A stretch of 64,000 nucleotides of DNA from Arcobacter sp. CECT 8985 (lineage in GTDB: Bacteria; Campylobacterota; Campylobacteria; Campylobacterales; Arcobacteraceae). The first letter of the stretch is position 1. Every line of letters begins with the position of its first letter. The stretch spans positions 1 through 64,000 of the forward strand of contig NZ_PDKC01000005.1 in the NCBI RefSeq assembly GCF_004116495.1, given 5' to 3'. Shown here one piece after another: positions 1 to 8,719 of this stretch. The notes beneath the pieces are model-generated. The model was given only the letters and a program-made list of their open reading frames with translations, was not told the DNA's origin and ran no database searches. Both the position numbers and the translations under genes were made by a program.

Positions 1-125
1 TGAGAACTTCTTTACCTGGTTTATATGCTGCTGGTGATGTTAGAATTGATGCTGCTAAACAAGTCGTTTGTGCTGCTGGTGACGGTGCTACTGCTGCTGT
101 TGATATTATTGAATTTTTAGGATAA
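1..125 (+). CDS. trxB: thioredoxin reductase, C-terminal fragment (5' end outside window)
   Basis: Only the last 40 codons are present. They read in the frame whose codons begin at base 3 and end with TAA at 123-125. The visible residues GLYAAGDVR followed by [14 protein letters not shown] match the conserved C-terminal FAD-binding segment of low-molecular-weight thioredoxin reductase, the NADPH-dependent flavoenzyme that reduces thioredoxin. The CxxC active site would lie upstream of the window. dapB starts 16 bases downstream, so the two are probably cotranscribed. A related FAD-dependent pyridine nucleotide oxidoreductase is possible, but the AGDVR and AAGDGA pattern favours TrxB. Confidence 0.85.
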   Translation, partial: RTSLPGLYAAGDVRIDAAKQVVCAAGDGATAAVDIIEFLG

Positions 126-141
126 GAGGGAAAATTAGATT

Positions 142-915
142 ATGATAAATATAGGTATTGTTGGAAGTACAGGAAGAGTAGGGTCTCTTTTAATTGATGA
201 TTTAAAAAAAGATGAAGAAGCAAAATTAACAGCTGTTCATGTATTTGATAAATTAGAAAAAGATGTACCAGAAGATGTAGTTATTACAAATGATATGAAA
301 ACTTTATTAGAAAATGCAGATGTGGTAATTGATTTTTCTGCACCTGCTGCAACTGAAGAGTTATTAACTCAAGTAATAGAAAGTGATATAAAAAAACCAT
401 TAGTTATAGCTACAACTGGTTTTTCTAAGCATCAACAAAACTTATTAATTGAAGCAAGTAAAATTGTTCCAATTCTTTACTCAACAAATATGAGCTTAGG
501 AGTTGCAGTTTTAAATAAACTTGTTTCATTAGCTTCTAAAACTTTGAAAGATTTTGATATAGAAATAGTAGAACAACACCACAGATATAAAGTTGATTCT
601 CCATCTGGAACTGCATTGACTTTAGCAGAAAGTGCAGCAAAAGCAAGAGATTTAGATTTAGATAAGGTTAGAGTTTCAGGTAGAGATGGTGAAATTGGTG
701 CAAGAACAAAAGATGAAATTGGAGTGATGAGTCTAAGAGGTGGAGATATTGTAGGTCGTCATACTGTTGGGCTTTATAATGATGGAGAATTTATTGAACT
801 TCATCACACTGCAACTGCAAGAAATACTTTTTCAAAAGGGGCAATTAGAGTTGCCAAATGGCTTGTTGGTAAAGAACCAAATTTATATTCAATAAATGAT
901 GCTTTAGGTCTATAA
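142..915 (+). CDS. dapB: 4-hydroxy-tetrahydrodipicolinate reductase
   Basis: DapB reduces 4-hydroxy-tetrahydrodipicolinate with NAD(P)H in the diaminopimelate/lysine pathway, supplying both lysine and the peptidoglycan cross-linking residue. The 257-residue protein has the N-terminal Rossmann motif GIVGSTGRVG (residues 4-13), the family signature HHRYKVDSPSGTA with the catalytic His-His and the substrate-binding PSGTA segment, and SLRGGDIVGRHTV near the end. Length is normal for the family. The start is supported by a GAGGG ribosome-binding site at about 127-131. It follows trxB closely and is followed by a hairpin terminator before purF. Confidence 0.96.
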   Translation: MINIGIVGSTGRVGSLLIDDLKKDEEAKLTAVHVFDKLEKDVPEDVVITNDMKTLLENADVVIDFSAPAATEELLTQVIESDIKKPLVIATTGFSKHQQNLLIEASKIVPILYSTNMSLGVAVLNKLVSLASKTLKDFDIEIVEQHHRYKVDSPSGTALTLAESAAKARDLDLDKVRVSGRDGEIGARTKDEIGVMSLRGGDIVGRHTVGLYNDGEFIELHHTATARNTFSKGAIRVAKWLVGKEPNLYSINDALGL

Positions 916-943
916 GAATAATCAAATTTTAAAATAAAATTAA

Positions 944-986
944 AGAGAAGAAATTTCTAGCGCATCAGGTTCACTTCTCTTTTTTT
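944..986 (+). terminator. Rho-independent terminator or purF leader hairpin
   Basis: AGAGAAG at 944-950 pairs with CTTCTCT at 974-980 and is followed directly by six T residues. The 23-base loop is long for a simple terminator, so this may be an attenuator in the purF leader. It lies 29 bases after dapB and 15 bases before purF. Confidence 0.6.
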
Positions 987-1001
987 CATAAGGTTAAATA
1001 A

Positions 1002-2351
1002 ATGTGTGCAATAGTTGGAATTTATGGTAATGAAAATGCTGCAAGGTTAGCTTCACTAGCTTTGTTTTCGATGCAGCATAGAGGTCAAGAAGCAACTGGA
1101 ATATCATCTTCTTGTAATGGTAAAATTTATACTAAAAAAGATAGAGGTTTAGTATCTGAAGTTTTTGACGATGAAGCTCTATCTCATTTAAGAGGGAATA
1201 TGGCAATAGGTCATAATAGATACTCAACTGCAGGTGGAGATTCTGTATTAGATGCTCAACCAGTATTTGCAAAGTATAAATTAGGAGAAATATCTATAGT
1301 TCATAATGGTAATTTAATTAATAAAAATGAAGTTAGAAAAGAATTAATTGATAATGGTGCAATATTTCAAACTGGAATGGATACTGAAAATTTGATTCAT
1401 CTAATTGCAAAAAATACAAAAGATAGATTAAGAGATAGAATAAAAGAGGCTTTAAATAAAACTATTGGGGCATACTGTTTTATTATTCAATCAAGATCAA
1501 AACAGTTTGTTATAAGAGATAGATATGGAATAAGACCTTTATCTTTAGGTAAATTAAAAACTGGTGGTTATATTGTTTCAAGTGAAACTTGTGCATTTGA
1601 TTTAGTAGATGCAGAGTTTATTAGAGATGTAAGACCAGGTGAGATGTTGATTTTTAGTGAAAAAAGTGATGAGCCAGAATCAATTCAACTATTTGAACCA
1701 GAATATAGACCTTGTGCATTTGAATATGTATATTTTGCTAGACCAGATTCAATGATTGATGGAAAAAATGTATACCAAACTAGACAAAATATGGGAAAAG
1801 CTTTAGCAAAAAATGATGCACAGAAAAATTTCAAAGCTGATATTGTTATTCCTGTTCCTGATTCTGGAGTTCCAGCAGCACTTGGATATGCAAGACAGAG
1901 TAATATTCCTTTTGAATTAGGGATTATTCGAAACCACTATGTAGGTAGAACATTTATTGAACCAACACAAGAGATGAGAAATATTAAAGTGAAAATGAAA
2001 TTATCACCTATGAAATCGTTAATTGAAGGTAAATCTTTACTTGTAATTGATGATTCAATTGTAAGGGGAACTACATCAAAAAGAATAGTAAAAATGCTTA
2101 AAGATGCAGGAGCAAAAGAGGTTCACTTTAGAGTTGCAAGTCCAGAAATAAAATACCCATGTTATTATGGAATTGATACACCAACACAAGAAGAATTAAT
2201 TTCTCATAGAATGACAAAAGATGAAATTTGTGAATATATTCAAGCTGATTCATTGGAATATTTATCAATTGAAGATTTAAAAAATTCAATAGGTAATGAT
2301 AGAAATTATGCGCTTGAAAGCTTTGATGGAGACTATTTCGTAAAAAAATAA
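1002..2351 (+). CDS. purF: amidophosphoribosyltransferase
   Basis: PurF catalyses the first committed step of purine synthesis, moving glutamine amide nitrogen to PRPP to give phosphoribosylamine. The 449-residue protein starts MCAIVGIYG, so Cys2 becomes the N-terminal nucleophile of the class II glutaminase domain once Met1 is removed. The glutaminase domain fills roughly the first half (GHNRYSTAG, HNGNL). The phosphoribosyltransferase domain carries the PRPP loop VIDDSIVRGTTS. Length is normal. An AAGGT ribosome-binding site precedes the ATG. The stop codon overlaps the next gene's ATG by one base, implying translational coupling. Confidence 0.97.
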   Translation: MCAIVGIYGNENAARLASLALFSMQHRGQEATGISSSCNGKIYTKKDRGLVSEVFDDEALSHLRGNMAIGHNRYSTAGGDSVLDAQPVFAKYKLGEISIVHNGNLINKNEVRKELIDNGAIFQTGMDTENLIHLIAKNTKDRLRDRIKEALNKTIGAYCFIIQSRSKQFVIRDRYGIRPLSLGKLKTGGYIVSSETCAFDLVDAEFIRDVRPGEMLIFSEKSDEPESIQLFEPEYRPCAFEYVYFARPDSMIDGKNVYQTRQNMGKALAKNDAQKNFKADIVIPVPDSGVPAALGYARQSNIPFELGIIRNHYVGRTFIEPTQEMRNIKVKMKLSPMKSLIEGKSLLVIDDSIVRGTTSKRIVKMLKDAGAKEVHFRVASPEIKYPCYYGIDTPTQEELISHRMTKDEICEYIQADSLEYLSIEDLKNSIGNDRNYALESFDGDYFVKK

Positions 2352-3313
2352 TGAGTGATTTAAAAGAAGTATTAACAATAGGAAGATATTTTAGAAATAA
2401 ATTTGGTGAAACTGTATATAAAGTTCCTATTTCAATTTCTGGATTTACTTGTCCAAATATAGATGGCACGGTTGCAAGAGGAGGATGTTCATTTTGTGAA
2501 AATGATTCCTTTTCCCCTAATTTACAAGGTAATAAGCCCAAATTTAAATTAAATCCAAAAGTAAAAGAGAATCCATATTTAAATAATCAATTAAAACAAT
2601 TAGAAATGCAGTTTAGTGCAACAAAAAAGAGATTAGAAAATAAATTTGGTGCAAAGAAATTTTTAGTATATTTTCAATCTTTTACAAATACATATGCTCC
2701 TTTAGAGACGTTAAAATCACTTTATTCAAAAGCATTAAGTTATGAAAATGTTATTGGCTTATCAATAGGAACAAGAACTGATTGTGTAACGGAAGAAATC
2801 TTAGATTATTTAGTAGATTTATCTAAACATAAAGAAATTTGGGTTGAGTATGGAATTCAATCTTTTTATGATGAAACACTTGATGAAATAAATAGAGGTG
2901 ATTCAAGTGATAACATGAGATATTGGATAAAAAGAACAAAAGAAAAAGGATTAAATGTTTGTGGACATTTGATATTTGGTCTTCCAAATGAAACTCAAGA
3001 TATGATGTTAAATACTTTAGATCAAACAATAAAGTTAAATGTAGACTCTATTAAGTTTCATCCTTTGTATGTTGTTAAAAATACATTATTAACAGCAAAA
3101 TTTAGGAATGGAAAATTTACACCTATTAGTGAAGATATGTATATAGATACAGTAGTTAAATCAGTAAAAAAACTACCTGGGAATATTTCAATTCAAAGAG
3201 TAACTGCTGGAATTGATGATAGTACACTATTATCACCTCAATGGTGTAAAAATAAACATCAACAAATATATAAAATTAGAGAAGCTTTATTAAAAGAAGG
3301 CTACGTTTATTAA
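2351..3313 (+). CDS. radical SAM protein, TIGR01212/YhcC family
   Basis: This 320-residue protein belongs to the radical SAM superfamily. The three cluster cysteines appear as a cysteine in FTCPNIDG followed by GGCSFC, the wide spacing C-X(12)-C-X2-C that characterises the YhcC/TIGR01212 group rather than the usual CX3CX2C. Further family segments are YFQSFTNTYAP and WVEYGIQSF. The biochemical role of this family is not firmly established, so I give no substrate. It overlaps the purF stop by one base and ends in a hairpin shared with the convergent LysR gene. Confidence 0.88.
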   Translation: MSDLKEVLTIGRYFRNKFGETVYKVPISISGFTCPNIDGTVARGGCSFCENDSFSPNLQGNKPKFKLNPKVKENPYLNNQLKQLEMQFSATKKRLENKFGAKKFLVYFQSFTNTYAPLETLKSLYSKALSYENVIGLSIGTRTDCVTEEILDYLVDLSKHKEIWVEYGIQSFYDETLDEINRGDSSDNMRYWIKRTKEKGLNVCGHLIFGLPNETQDMMLNTLDQTIKLNVDSIKFHPLYVVKNTLLTAKFRNGKFTPISEDMYIDTVVKSVKKLPGNISIQRVTAGIDDSTLLSPQWCKNKHQQIYKIREALLKEGYVY

Positions 3314-3334
3314 GCTAAGAATATCTTAGCTTAA
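3310..3334. terminator. bidirectional terminator at convergent junction
   Basis: An 11-bp inverted repeat, TTAAGCTAAGA (3310-3320) and TCTTAGCTTAA (3324-3334), surrounds a 3-base loop. It contains the TAA stops of both the plus-strand radical SAM gene (3311-3313) and the minus-strand LysR gene (3326-3328). Short T runs follow on the plus strand, so it can serve both transcripts. Confidence 0.75.
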
Positions 3335-4222
3335 TTTTAAAAGGTAATCTACTACATTTTCTACAAATGCATCGTGTTTTCTATCTTTTCTATAAGCAAT
3401 ATATAGTTTTCTAACCATTTTTTGTGTTCCAATTCTTGATTCATGTAGAACGCCTGCTTTAAGAAGTGATTCTATTGCATTTCTTGATACAATTGATACT
3501 GTTGGAATATCATCTTTGTCCGAGTGTAGAACTGTTTGTACAATTGTTGTTGCACTTGTTACTTCACTTGTTACATTAAAAGTATCACAATCTGGGTAAT
3601 TTGCTTTTTCAAGTGAATCTTTAAAAATCAATCTAGTATGTGAATCTGGATTTCTACAAACCCATTTATAAGATAATAAATCTTTGGCTTTTGCTTTAGG
3701 TGGTAAAGGTTGATTCGAAAAAATTACTATTTCATCATTCATCCATTCTCTATATATAATATCTTCATTTGGAATATAGTTTTCAACTAGTGCCATATCA
3801 ATTTTTTTATCTAATAAATCTTCAATTGCTTTATGAGAAACAGAAACATTTATTGAAACATCATTTTTTATATTCTCTTTTAAACTATTTAAAAATCTAG
3901 GTAAAATATAGTTTCCAATAATAAAAGATGCTCCAAAAACAAATGTGACATCTTTATTCATGATTTTTAATAACTCTTTTTCTGCATTATTAACACATCT
4001 TTCTATTTTTTGAGCAATAGAATAGAGCATTTGTCCCTCTTTTGTTAGCCTGATACCATTTTTCTTTCTATCAACAATTTGTACATCTAGATAATCTTCA
4101 ATATATTTCATCTGTTGAGTAACTGCTGGTTGAGAAATTCCTAATTTTGAAGAAGCTTTTGAAAATGATTTTTCTCTAACTACAGTTAAAAACGTTTCGA
4201 TTTTTGCAAAATCAGTTAACAT
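3326..4222 (-). CDS. LysR-family transcriptional regulator
   Basis: The 298-residue length and architecture fit a LysR-type regulator. Residues about 5-64 form the winged helix-turn-helix, with FLTVVREKSFSKASSKLG and ISQPAVTQQMKYIE as the recognition region. The remainder is a periplasmic-binding-protein-like co-inducer domain. The ligand cannot be deduced. It is divergent from the helicase gene at 4341, and LysR proteins often control a divergent neighbour, but a UvrD-type helicase is an unlikely metabolic target, so autoregulation alone is plausible. An extended -10 (TGGTATTAT) lies about 30 bases upstream of the ATG. Confidence 0.92.
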   Translation of the reverse strand: MLTDFAKIETFLTVVREKSFSKASSKLGISQPAVTQQMKYIEDYLDVQIVDRKKNGIRLTKEGQMLYSIAQKIERCVNNAEKELLKIMNKDVTFVFGASFIIGNYILPRFLNSLKENIKNDVSINVSVSHKAIEDLLDKKIDMALVENYIPNEDIIYREWMNDEIVIFSNQPLPPKAKAKDLLSYKWVCRNPDSHTRLIFKDSLEKANYPDCDTFNVTSEVTSATTIVQTVLHSDKDDIPTVSIVSRNAIESLLKAGVLHESRIGTQKMVRKLYIAYRKDRKHDAFVENVVDYLLKLS

Positions 4223-4253
4223 TATTTTGAACCTTTAAATATTCTTTATTTAA

Positions 4254-4259
4254 ATAATA
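4254..4259 (-). promoter_or_regulatory. candidate extended -10 box for the LysR gene
   Basis: On the minus strand the bases read TG-G-TATTAT, an extended -10 element. It would put the transcription start about 25 bases before the LysR ATG at 4222. Confidence 0.4.
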
Positions 4260-4314
4260 CCATTTGTTTATAAATAAATAAATTAAGTAAAAAGTTTATT
4301 TAACCAAATTATGT

Positions 4315-4320
4315 TATAAT
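4315..4320 (+). promoter_or_regulatory. candidate -10 box for the helicase gene
   Basis: TATAAT lies 20 bases before the ATG at 4341 in a very AT-rich divergent intergenic region. A GGAGAG ribosome-binding site follows at 4332-4337. No clear -35 is visible, which is usual for Campylobacterota sigma-70 promoters. Confidence 0.5.
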
Positions 4321-4340
4321 CTAATATAATTGGAGAGCAA

Positions 4341-6395
4341 ATGTCAAATAATTTTTTATCATCATTAAATGAATCACAAAAAGACGCAGCCCAGCATATT
4401 GATGGCTCGTTGTTAATTTTAGCGGGTGCAGGATCTGGTAAAACCAAGACAATTACCACGAGGTTAGCTTATTTAATTTCAATTGGTATAGACCCTGCTT
4501 CTATTTTAACTCTTACTTTTACAAATAAAGCGGCAACTGAAATGAGAGATAGAGCATACTCTTTAATTGATCCTTCTATGCTCAATACACCACCGCTTTT
4601 ATGTACATTTCACAAATTTGGATTGCTACTTTTAAAATTTTATATGAAAGAATTAAATAGAAATAATAATTTCATAATTATTGATACTGATGATAAAAAA
4701 AGAATATTAAAATCTATAGATAAAGAGTTGTCACTTCCTTTATTAGCAAGTGAAATTTCAAAATACAAAAACTCAATACTTTCACCAACTGAAGCAAAGG
4801 CTGCTGCTCAATTAAAAATGTATCAACAAATAGCAGATGTATATGAAAAATATGAGAACTACTTAGAAAAAAATAATTTAGTAGATTTTGATGATTTACT
4901 TTTATTACCTTATAAAATTTTATCAAAAAATAAAAAATTAGCAGAAGAAATAAGCCAAAAATACCAATACATAATGGTAGATGAGTATCAAGATACAAAT
5001 GAGTTACAATATAAATTATTAAGAAAACTTTGTTGCACTCACAATAATTTATGTGTAGTAGGTGATGATGATCAATCAATTTATGGATGGCGTGGAGCTA
5101 CTATTAAAAATATTTTAAATTTCACAGAACATTTTGATAATACAAAAGTAGTAAAACTTCAAGAAAATTATAGATCAACAAACACTATATTAGATCATGC
5201 AAATCAGCTAATTGAACACAATAGAGATAGATTAGGAAAAACTTTAGTTGGAACAAGAGAAAAAGGTAATAGTATTAAAGTTTATGAGTCTTCAGATGAA
5301 AATGAAGAGACAAGAAAAATTGTTGAAGATATTAAAAGCTTAATTGCAAGTGGTGAAAAAGCAAGCAATATAGCAATATTATTTAGAGTTAATGCCTTGT
5401 CAAGATCATTAGAAGAAGGATTTAATAAAGCAGGACTTGCATATAGATTGGTTGGTGGAATGAAATTCTATGAAAGAGCAGAAATCAAAGATTTGATTGC
5501 ATATTTTAGAATTTTAACAAATAATAATGATAACTTCTCATTAAAAAGAATAATTAATAAGCCAAAAAGAGGAATAGGAAAAACAACAATAGAAAAACTT
5601 GATGCAAAATCAATTGAGTTACAAAAACCAATTTTTCAAATAATAGAAGAGTTTGAACCAGAAGAATTAGCTCAAGTAGTAGGTAAAAAAAATTCTAGAA
5701 CATTAAAAGTATTTATGGCATCTGTTATGGATTTAAAAGATACTTTAGAAGAATCAAAAATGAGATTTTTAGATTTATTTGAAGATACATTTGATTATAG
5801 AAGTTCATATGATAATGCACCAGATGGGTTTGATAGACAATCAAATATTGATGAATTTTATGGGTATATTAGAGATTATTTTATACAAAATCCTTTTTTA
5901 GGATTAGAGGATTTTTTAAATGAAATTGCATTAGAATCAGAAAATAGTGAATTTACAGATGAAATGGTTTCAATGATGAGTATTCATGCTTCAAAAGGTT
6001 TAGAGTATAAACATCTATTTATTATTGGATTAGAAGAAGGTTTTTTCCCAATCATTGGAGATGGAAGTGATATAGAAGAAGAAAGAAGACTTGGATATGT
6101 TGCAATTACAAGAGCAATGGATAATCTTACTATGTCTTTTGTACATTCAAGATTTTACAAAGGTAAAAGAGCTCTTTTAGGTAAAAGTAGATTTTTAAGT
6201 GAATCTGGGCTTATTAAAGGTTCATTAACAATAGAAAAAAACTCGATGTACAAAAAAGGTGATTTAGTAAAACATAAAATTTTTGGTATGGGTAGAGTTC
6301 AAAAAGCTATGAAAGCTGGAAAAGATTATAAGCTTACTATTAACTTTAGTGGGCAAAGAAGAGATATTCTTTCTTCTTTTATAGAAAAAATATAA
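4341..6395 (+). CDS. uvrD: UvrD/PcrA/Rep-type superfamily 1A DNA helicase
   Basis: This ATP-dependent 3'-5' DNA helicase (684 residues) carries the complete SF1A motif set: Walker A AGAGSGKTKT near residue 30, motif Ia LTFTNKAATEM, motif II VDEYQDTN, motif III VGDDDQSIYGWRGA, motif IV ENYRST, motif V SIHASKGLEYKHLFI and motif VI YVAITRAM. The C-terminal segment YKKGDLVKHKIFGMGRVQ resembles the Tudor-like tail of UvrD/PcrA that binds RNA polymerase. The expected role is excision and mismatch-type repair and removal of RecA or stalled polymerase. UvrD, PcrA and Rep cannot be separated by eye. Confidence 0.93.
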   Translation: MSNNFLSSLNESQKDAAQHIDGSLLILAGAGSGKTKTITTRLAYLISIGIDPASILTLTFTNKAATEMRDRAYSLIDPSMLNTPPLLCTFHKFGLLLLKFYMKELNRNNNFIIIDTDDKKRILKSIDKELSLPLLASEISKYKNSILSPTEAKAAAQLKMYQQIADVYEKYENYLEKNNLVDFDDLLLLPYKILSKNKKLAEEISQKYQYIMVDEYQDTNELQYKLLRKLCCTHNNLCVVGDDDQSIYGWRGATIKNILNFTEHFDNTKVVKLQENYRSTNTILDHANQLIEHNRDRLGKTLVGTREKGNSIKVYESSDENEETRKIVEDIKSLIASGEKASNIAILFRVNALSRSLEEGFNKAGLAYRLVGGMKFYERAEIKDLIAYFRILTNNNDNFSLKRIINKPKRGIGKTTIEKLDAKSIELQKPIFQIIEEFEPEELAQVVGKKNSRTLKVFMASVMDLKDTLEESKMRFLDLFEDTFDYRSSYDNAPDGFDRQSNIDEFYGYIRDYFIQNPFLGLEDFLNEIALESENSEFTDEMVSMMSIHASKGLEYKHLFIIGLEEGFFPIIGDGSDIEEERRLGYVAITRAMDNLTMSFVHSRFYKGKRALLGKSRFLSESGLIKGSLTIEKNSMYKKGDLVKHKIFGMGRVQKAMKAGKDYKLTINFSGQRRDILSSFIEKI

Positions 6396-6471
6396 TAACT
6401 TGATATTTTTCTATTAAGTATAAAAATAGATGAAAATAAAATAAAAAATTAATAATTGGAAAATTAAATAG

Positions 6472-7320
6472 ATGCAGAAAAGACTTTATAATAAAGAGCC
6501 TTTAAATAAACTATTGGTTGTAAATAAGCCAATGCATATTAGTTCAAATTCATATTTAAATAGAATTAAAAGAAAATATAAAAATAAAAAAGCAGGTTTT
6601 AGCGGAACACTTGACCCTTTTGCTTGTGGATGTTTAATAGTAGCTTTTGGACAATACACTAAACTTTTTAACTATTTAAATAAAACACCAAAAAGATATA
6701 AAGCAGTTTTATGGCTTGGGACTACTTCTTACTCTGAAGATATAGAAAATATTATAGATATAAAAGATGAAAAAGTTTTAAATTTAAGAATACTAAAAAA
6801 TGAAATCAATAAGCTAAAAGGTGATATTGAATATTTACCTCCTAAATATAGTGCAAAAAAAATAAATGGTAGAAGAGCTTATGAGTTAGTAAGAGCAGGA
6901 GTTGATATTGAGTTAAAAAAACAAATTATGACGATTTATGATATAAAATTAATTTCATATAATCATCCTTTTATTACATTCGAATCAACAGTTAGTGAAG
7001 GCTCATACATAAGAAGTTTAGCTCAAATACTTGCAAGAAATTTAGATGTAGTTGGAACTTTATCTTATCTTGAAAGATTAAATGAAGGAGAATTGTTTTT
7101 TGAAAATGAAAAAGACTTAAATCCTTTAAATTATATAAATTTGCTATATAACAAATATAGTGGAGAAAAAGAGTGGCTATATGATGGCAAAAAAATAAGT
7201 ATAGAGTTTTTGGAAAATAAAAATGATGGAAAATATATTATACTATTTGAAGACTTTTTTAGTATAATCGAAATTTCACAAAATAGTGTTTCATATATAT
7301 TAAATAAGGTAAAATTGTAA
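6472..7320 (+). CDS. truB: tRNA pseudouridine(55) synthase
   Basis: TruB isomerises U55 in the T-arm of tRNAs to pseudouridine. The 282-residue protein has the catalytic motif GFSGTLDPFACGCLIV, whose Asp near residue 48 is the nucleophile, and the family segment YSAKKINGRRAYELVRAG. SEGSYIRSLAQILA is the conserved C-terminal active-site strand. Its stop is directly abutted by the ispE ATG. Upstream there is no strong ribosome-binding site (only TTGGAA), so the start is less certain than the identity. Confidence 0.94.
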   Translation: MQKRLYNKEPLNKLLVVNKPMHISSNSYLNRIKRKYKNKKAGFSGTLDPFACGCLIVAFGQYTKLFNYLNKTPKRYKAVLWLGTTSYSEDIENIIDIKDEKVLNLRILKNEINKLKGDIEYLPPKYSAKKINGRRAYELVRAGVDIELKKQIMTIYDIKLISYNHPFITFESTVSEGSYIRSLAQILARNLDVVGTLSYLERLNEGELFFENEKDLNPLNYINLLYNKYSGEKEWLYDGKKISIEFLENKNDGKYIILFEDFFSIIEISQNSVSYILNKVKL

Positions 7321-8088
7321 ATGGAAGTAAGTATTAAATCTTATGCAAAAGTAAATATTTTTTTAAAAATAGCGGGCAAAAGAGATCATTACCATGAAAT
7401 TGTATCTAGATTTGTAAGAGTAAAAAATTTATATGATACAATTAGATTTACCCCTGATAATAAAACTAATGAATTTAACTTAATTGGTGATTTTGGATGT
7501 GATGTTAAAAATAATTCTATATATAAAGCCTTTATAGAATTAAGAAAATATTGCCCAAAAATTGATGCATTCTTTAGAATCTATAATATAGAAGTTGAAA
7601 AAAACATTCCAGAGTTTGCTGGATTAGGTGGTGGAAGTTCAAATGCTGCTGCTTTCTTAACTTTGGCAAATAGGTATTTTAATTTATATTATAAAAAAGA
7701 TAAATTAGCTAGAATAGGTGCTAAAATTGGTGCTGATGTACCTTTTTTTATTTATGAATATGATAGTGCAAATGTGACAGGAATAGGTGAAATTGTTGAA
7801 GAGTTTAAAGAAGAACCTTTAGATATTGAGGTAATTACACCAAAAATTAAGTGCCATACTGGAAAAATTTTTAATTCTTTTCGCGATAATTTTTATAAAG
7901 AGATAACAAAAGAACAAAGTGCAGAACTTTTAGTAATGAAAAGTAAAGATATTTTGAGTAAACTTTCAATTGAACAAGCAAATGACTTGTACTTACCAGC
8001 AATTAATCAATACCCCAAATTAGAAGAGTATGCAAAAAAAGATTGGTATTTTAGTGGAAGTGGAAGTTCATTTTTTAAGGTGTTATAA
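7321..8088 (+). CDS. ispE: 4-diphosphocytidyl-2-C-methyl-D-erythritol kinase
   Basis: IspE phosphorylates CDP-ME with ATP in the non-mevalonate isoprenoid pathway. It is a GHMP kinase of 255 residues, slightly short for the family. It shows the N-terminal SYAKVNIFLKI with the conserved Lys, the ATP loop GLGGGSSNAAAFL, KIGADVPFF with the catalytic Asp, and a C-terminal SGSGSSFF motif. It starts on the base after the truB stop and smpB begins immediately after its own stop, so the three genes are translationally linked. ispH, a later step of the pathway, is at 40847-41683. Confidence 0.94.
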   Translation: MEVSIKSYAKVNIFLKIAGKRDHYHEIVSRFVRVKNLYDTIRFTPDNKTNEFNLIGDFGCDVKNNSIYKAFIELRKYCPKIDAFFRIYNIEVEKNIPEFAGLGGGSSNAAAFLTLANRYFNLYYKKDKLARIGAKIGADVPFFIYEYDSANVTGIGEIVEEFKEEPLDIEVITPKIKCHTGKIFNSFRDNFYKEITKEQSAELLVMKSKDILSKLSIEQANDLYLPAINQYPKLEEYAKKDWYFSGSGSSFFKVL

Positions 8089-8559
8089 ATGGCAAAAGAA
8101 AAAAATAAAAATTTAGTTTTTAAAAATAAAAAAGCATTTCATGATTTTTTTATTTTAGATACTTATGAAGCAGGAATAGCACTAGAAGGTAGTGAAGTTA
8201 AAGCAATTAGAGAAGGAAGAGTTAATTTAAAAGATAGTTTTGTACGAATTATCAAAGGGGAACTTTTTTTATTGAATGCCCATATTTCACATTTAAGTAC
8301 TGCTCATAGCACATATAGACCAGATGAAAGAAGAAGTAGAAAACTATTACTTCATAAAAAAGAGATTGAAAAAATCTTTTCAAAAGTTACAAAAGATGGA
8401 GTTACTACTGTAGCATTAAAGATGTATTTTAATAGTAGAAATATGGTAAAAGTACAAATTGCTACTGCACAGGGTAAAAAACTTCATGATAAAAGAGAAG
8501 ATTTGAAGAAAAAAACAATGCAAAGAGAAACACAACAAGCTTTGAAAAACTGGAAATAA
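8089..8559 (+). CDS. smpB: SsrA-binding protein SmpB
   Basis: SmpB is the partner of tmRNA in trans-translation, which rescues stalled ribosomes. The 156-residue protein has the expected oligonucleotide-binding beta barrel, with the signature [25 protein letters not shown] split over residues about 26-50, HISHLSTA, and the basic C-terminal tail [13 protein letters not shown] that folds in the decoding centre. An AAGGTG ribosome-binding site lies at the end of ispE. The tmRNA gene itself is not in this window. No clear terminator follows it. Confidence 0.96.
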   Translation: MAKEKNKNLVFKNKKAFHDFFILDTYEAGIALEGSEVKAIREGRVNLKDSFVRIIKGELFLLNAHISHLSTAHSTYRPDERRSRKLLLHKKEIEKIFSKVTKDGVTTVALKMYFNSRNMVKVQIATAQGKKLHDKREDLKKKTMQRETQQALKNWK

Positions 8560-8560
8560 T

Positions 8561-8590
8561 CATTTCTTTTTGAGTAAAATCATTTCTTTT
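8561..8590 (+). repeat. short direct repeat after smpB
   Basis: CATTTCTTTT occurs at 8561-8570 and again at 8581-8590, exactly 20 bases apart, and each copy is preceded by AAT. Two helical turns of spacing could place the copies on one DNA face. With an AT-rich sequence and two copies only, chance is a serious alternative. Confidence 0.4.
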
Positions 8591-8669
8591 GGTATAAGTT
8601 AAAAAAACCTTAAAAAAAAATATCAATTATTAAGCTTAACTTTATGGAGTTTAGGCTAAGATTTTTTTT

Positions 8670-8697
8670 AAGTGACAAACCTGTGACTTGATATATA
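8670..8697 (+). promoter_or_regulatory. imperfect palindrome and candidate -10 upstream of ccoN
   Basis: AAGTnACA at 8670-8677 is mirrored by TGTnACTT at 8682-8689 around a 4-base centre, giving seven of ten matched pairs. The same bases also form a GTGAC direct repeat 11 bases apart. The candidate -10, TATATA at 8692-8697, starts 3 bases further on and leaves a leader of about 16 bases before ccoN. Position next to the -10 suggests an operator for oxygen or redox control of the oxidase, but this is inference. Confidence 0.35.
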
Positions 8698-8707
8698 AAA
8701 AATTAGT

Positions 8708-8713
8708 AGGAGG
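8708..8713 (+). promoter_or_regulatory. ribosome-binding site deciding the ccoN start
   Basis: AGGAGG is a full-length Shine-Dalgarno match. It lies 6 bases from ATG 8720 but only 3 from TTG 8717, which favours the ATG. Confidence 0.75.
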
Positions 8714-8719
8714 AGATTG

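Noticed and set aside
6396-6471. Terminator after the helicase gene
   Set aside because: TATTTTT and AAAAATA can pair, but only A-T pairs with an 11-base loop; too weak to call.
8561-8590. CRISPR-like array start
   Set aside because: Only two 10-base copies with a 10-base spacer; too short and too few.
8717-8719. TTG as the start of ccoN
   Set aside because: It directly precedes an ATG that has the better spacing to the AGGAGG site.
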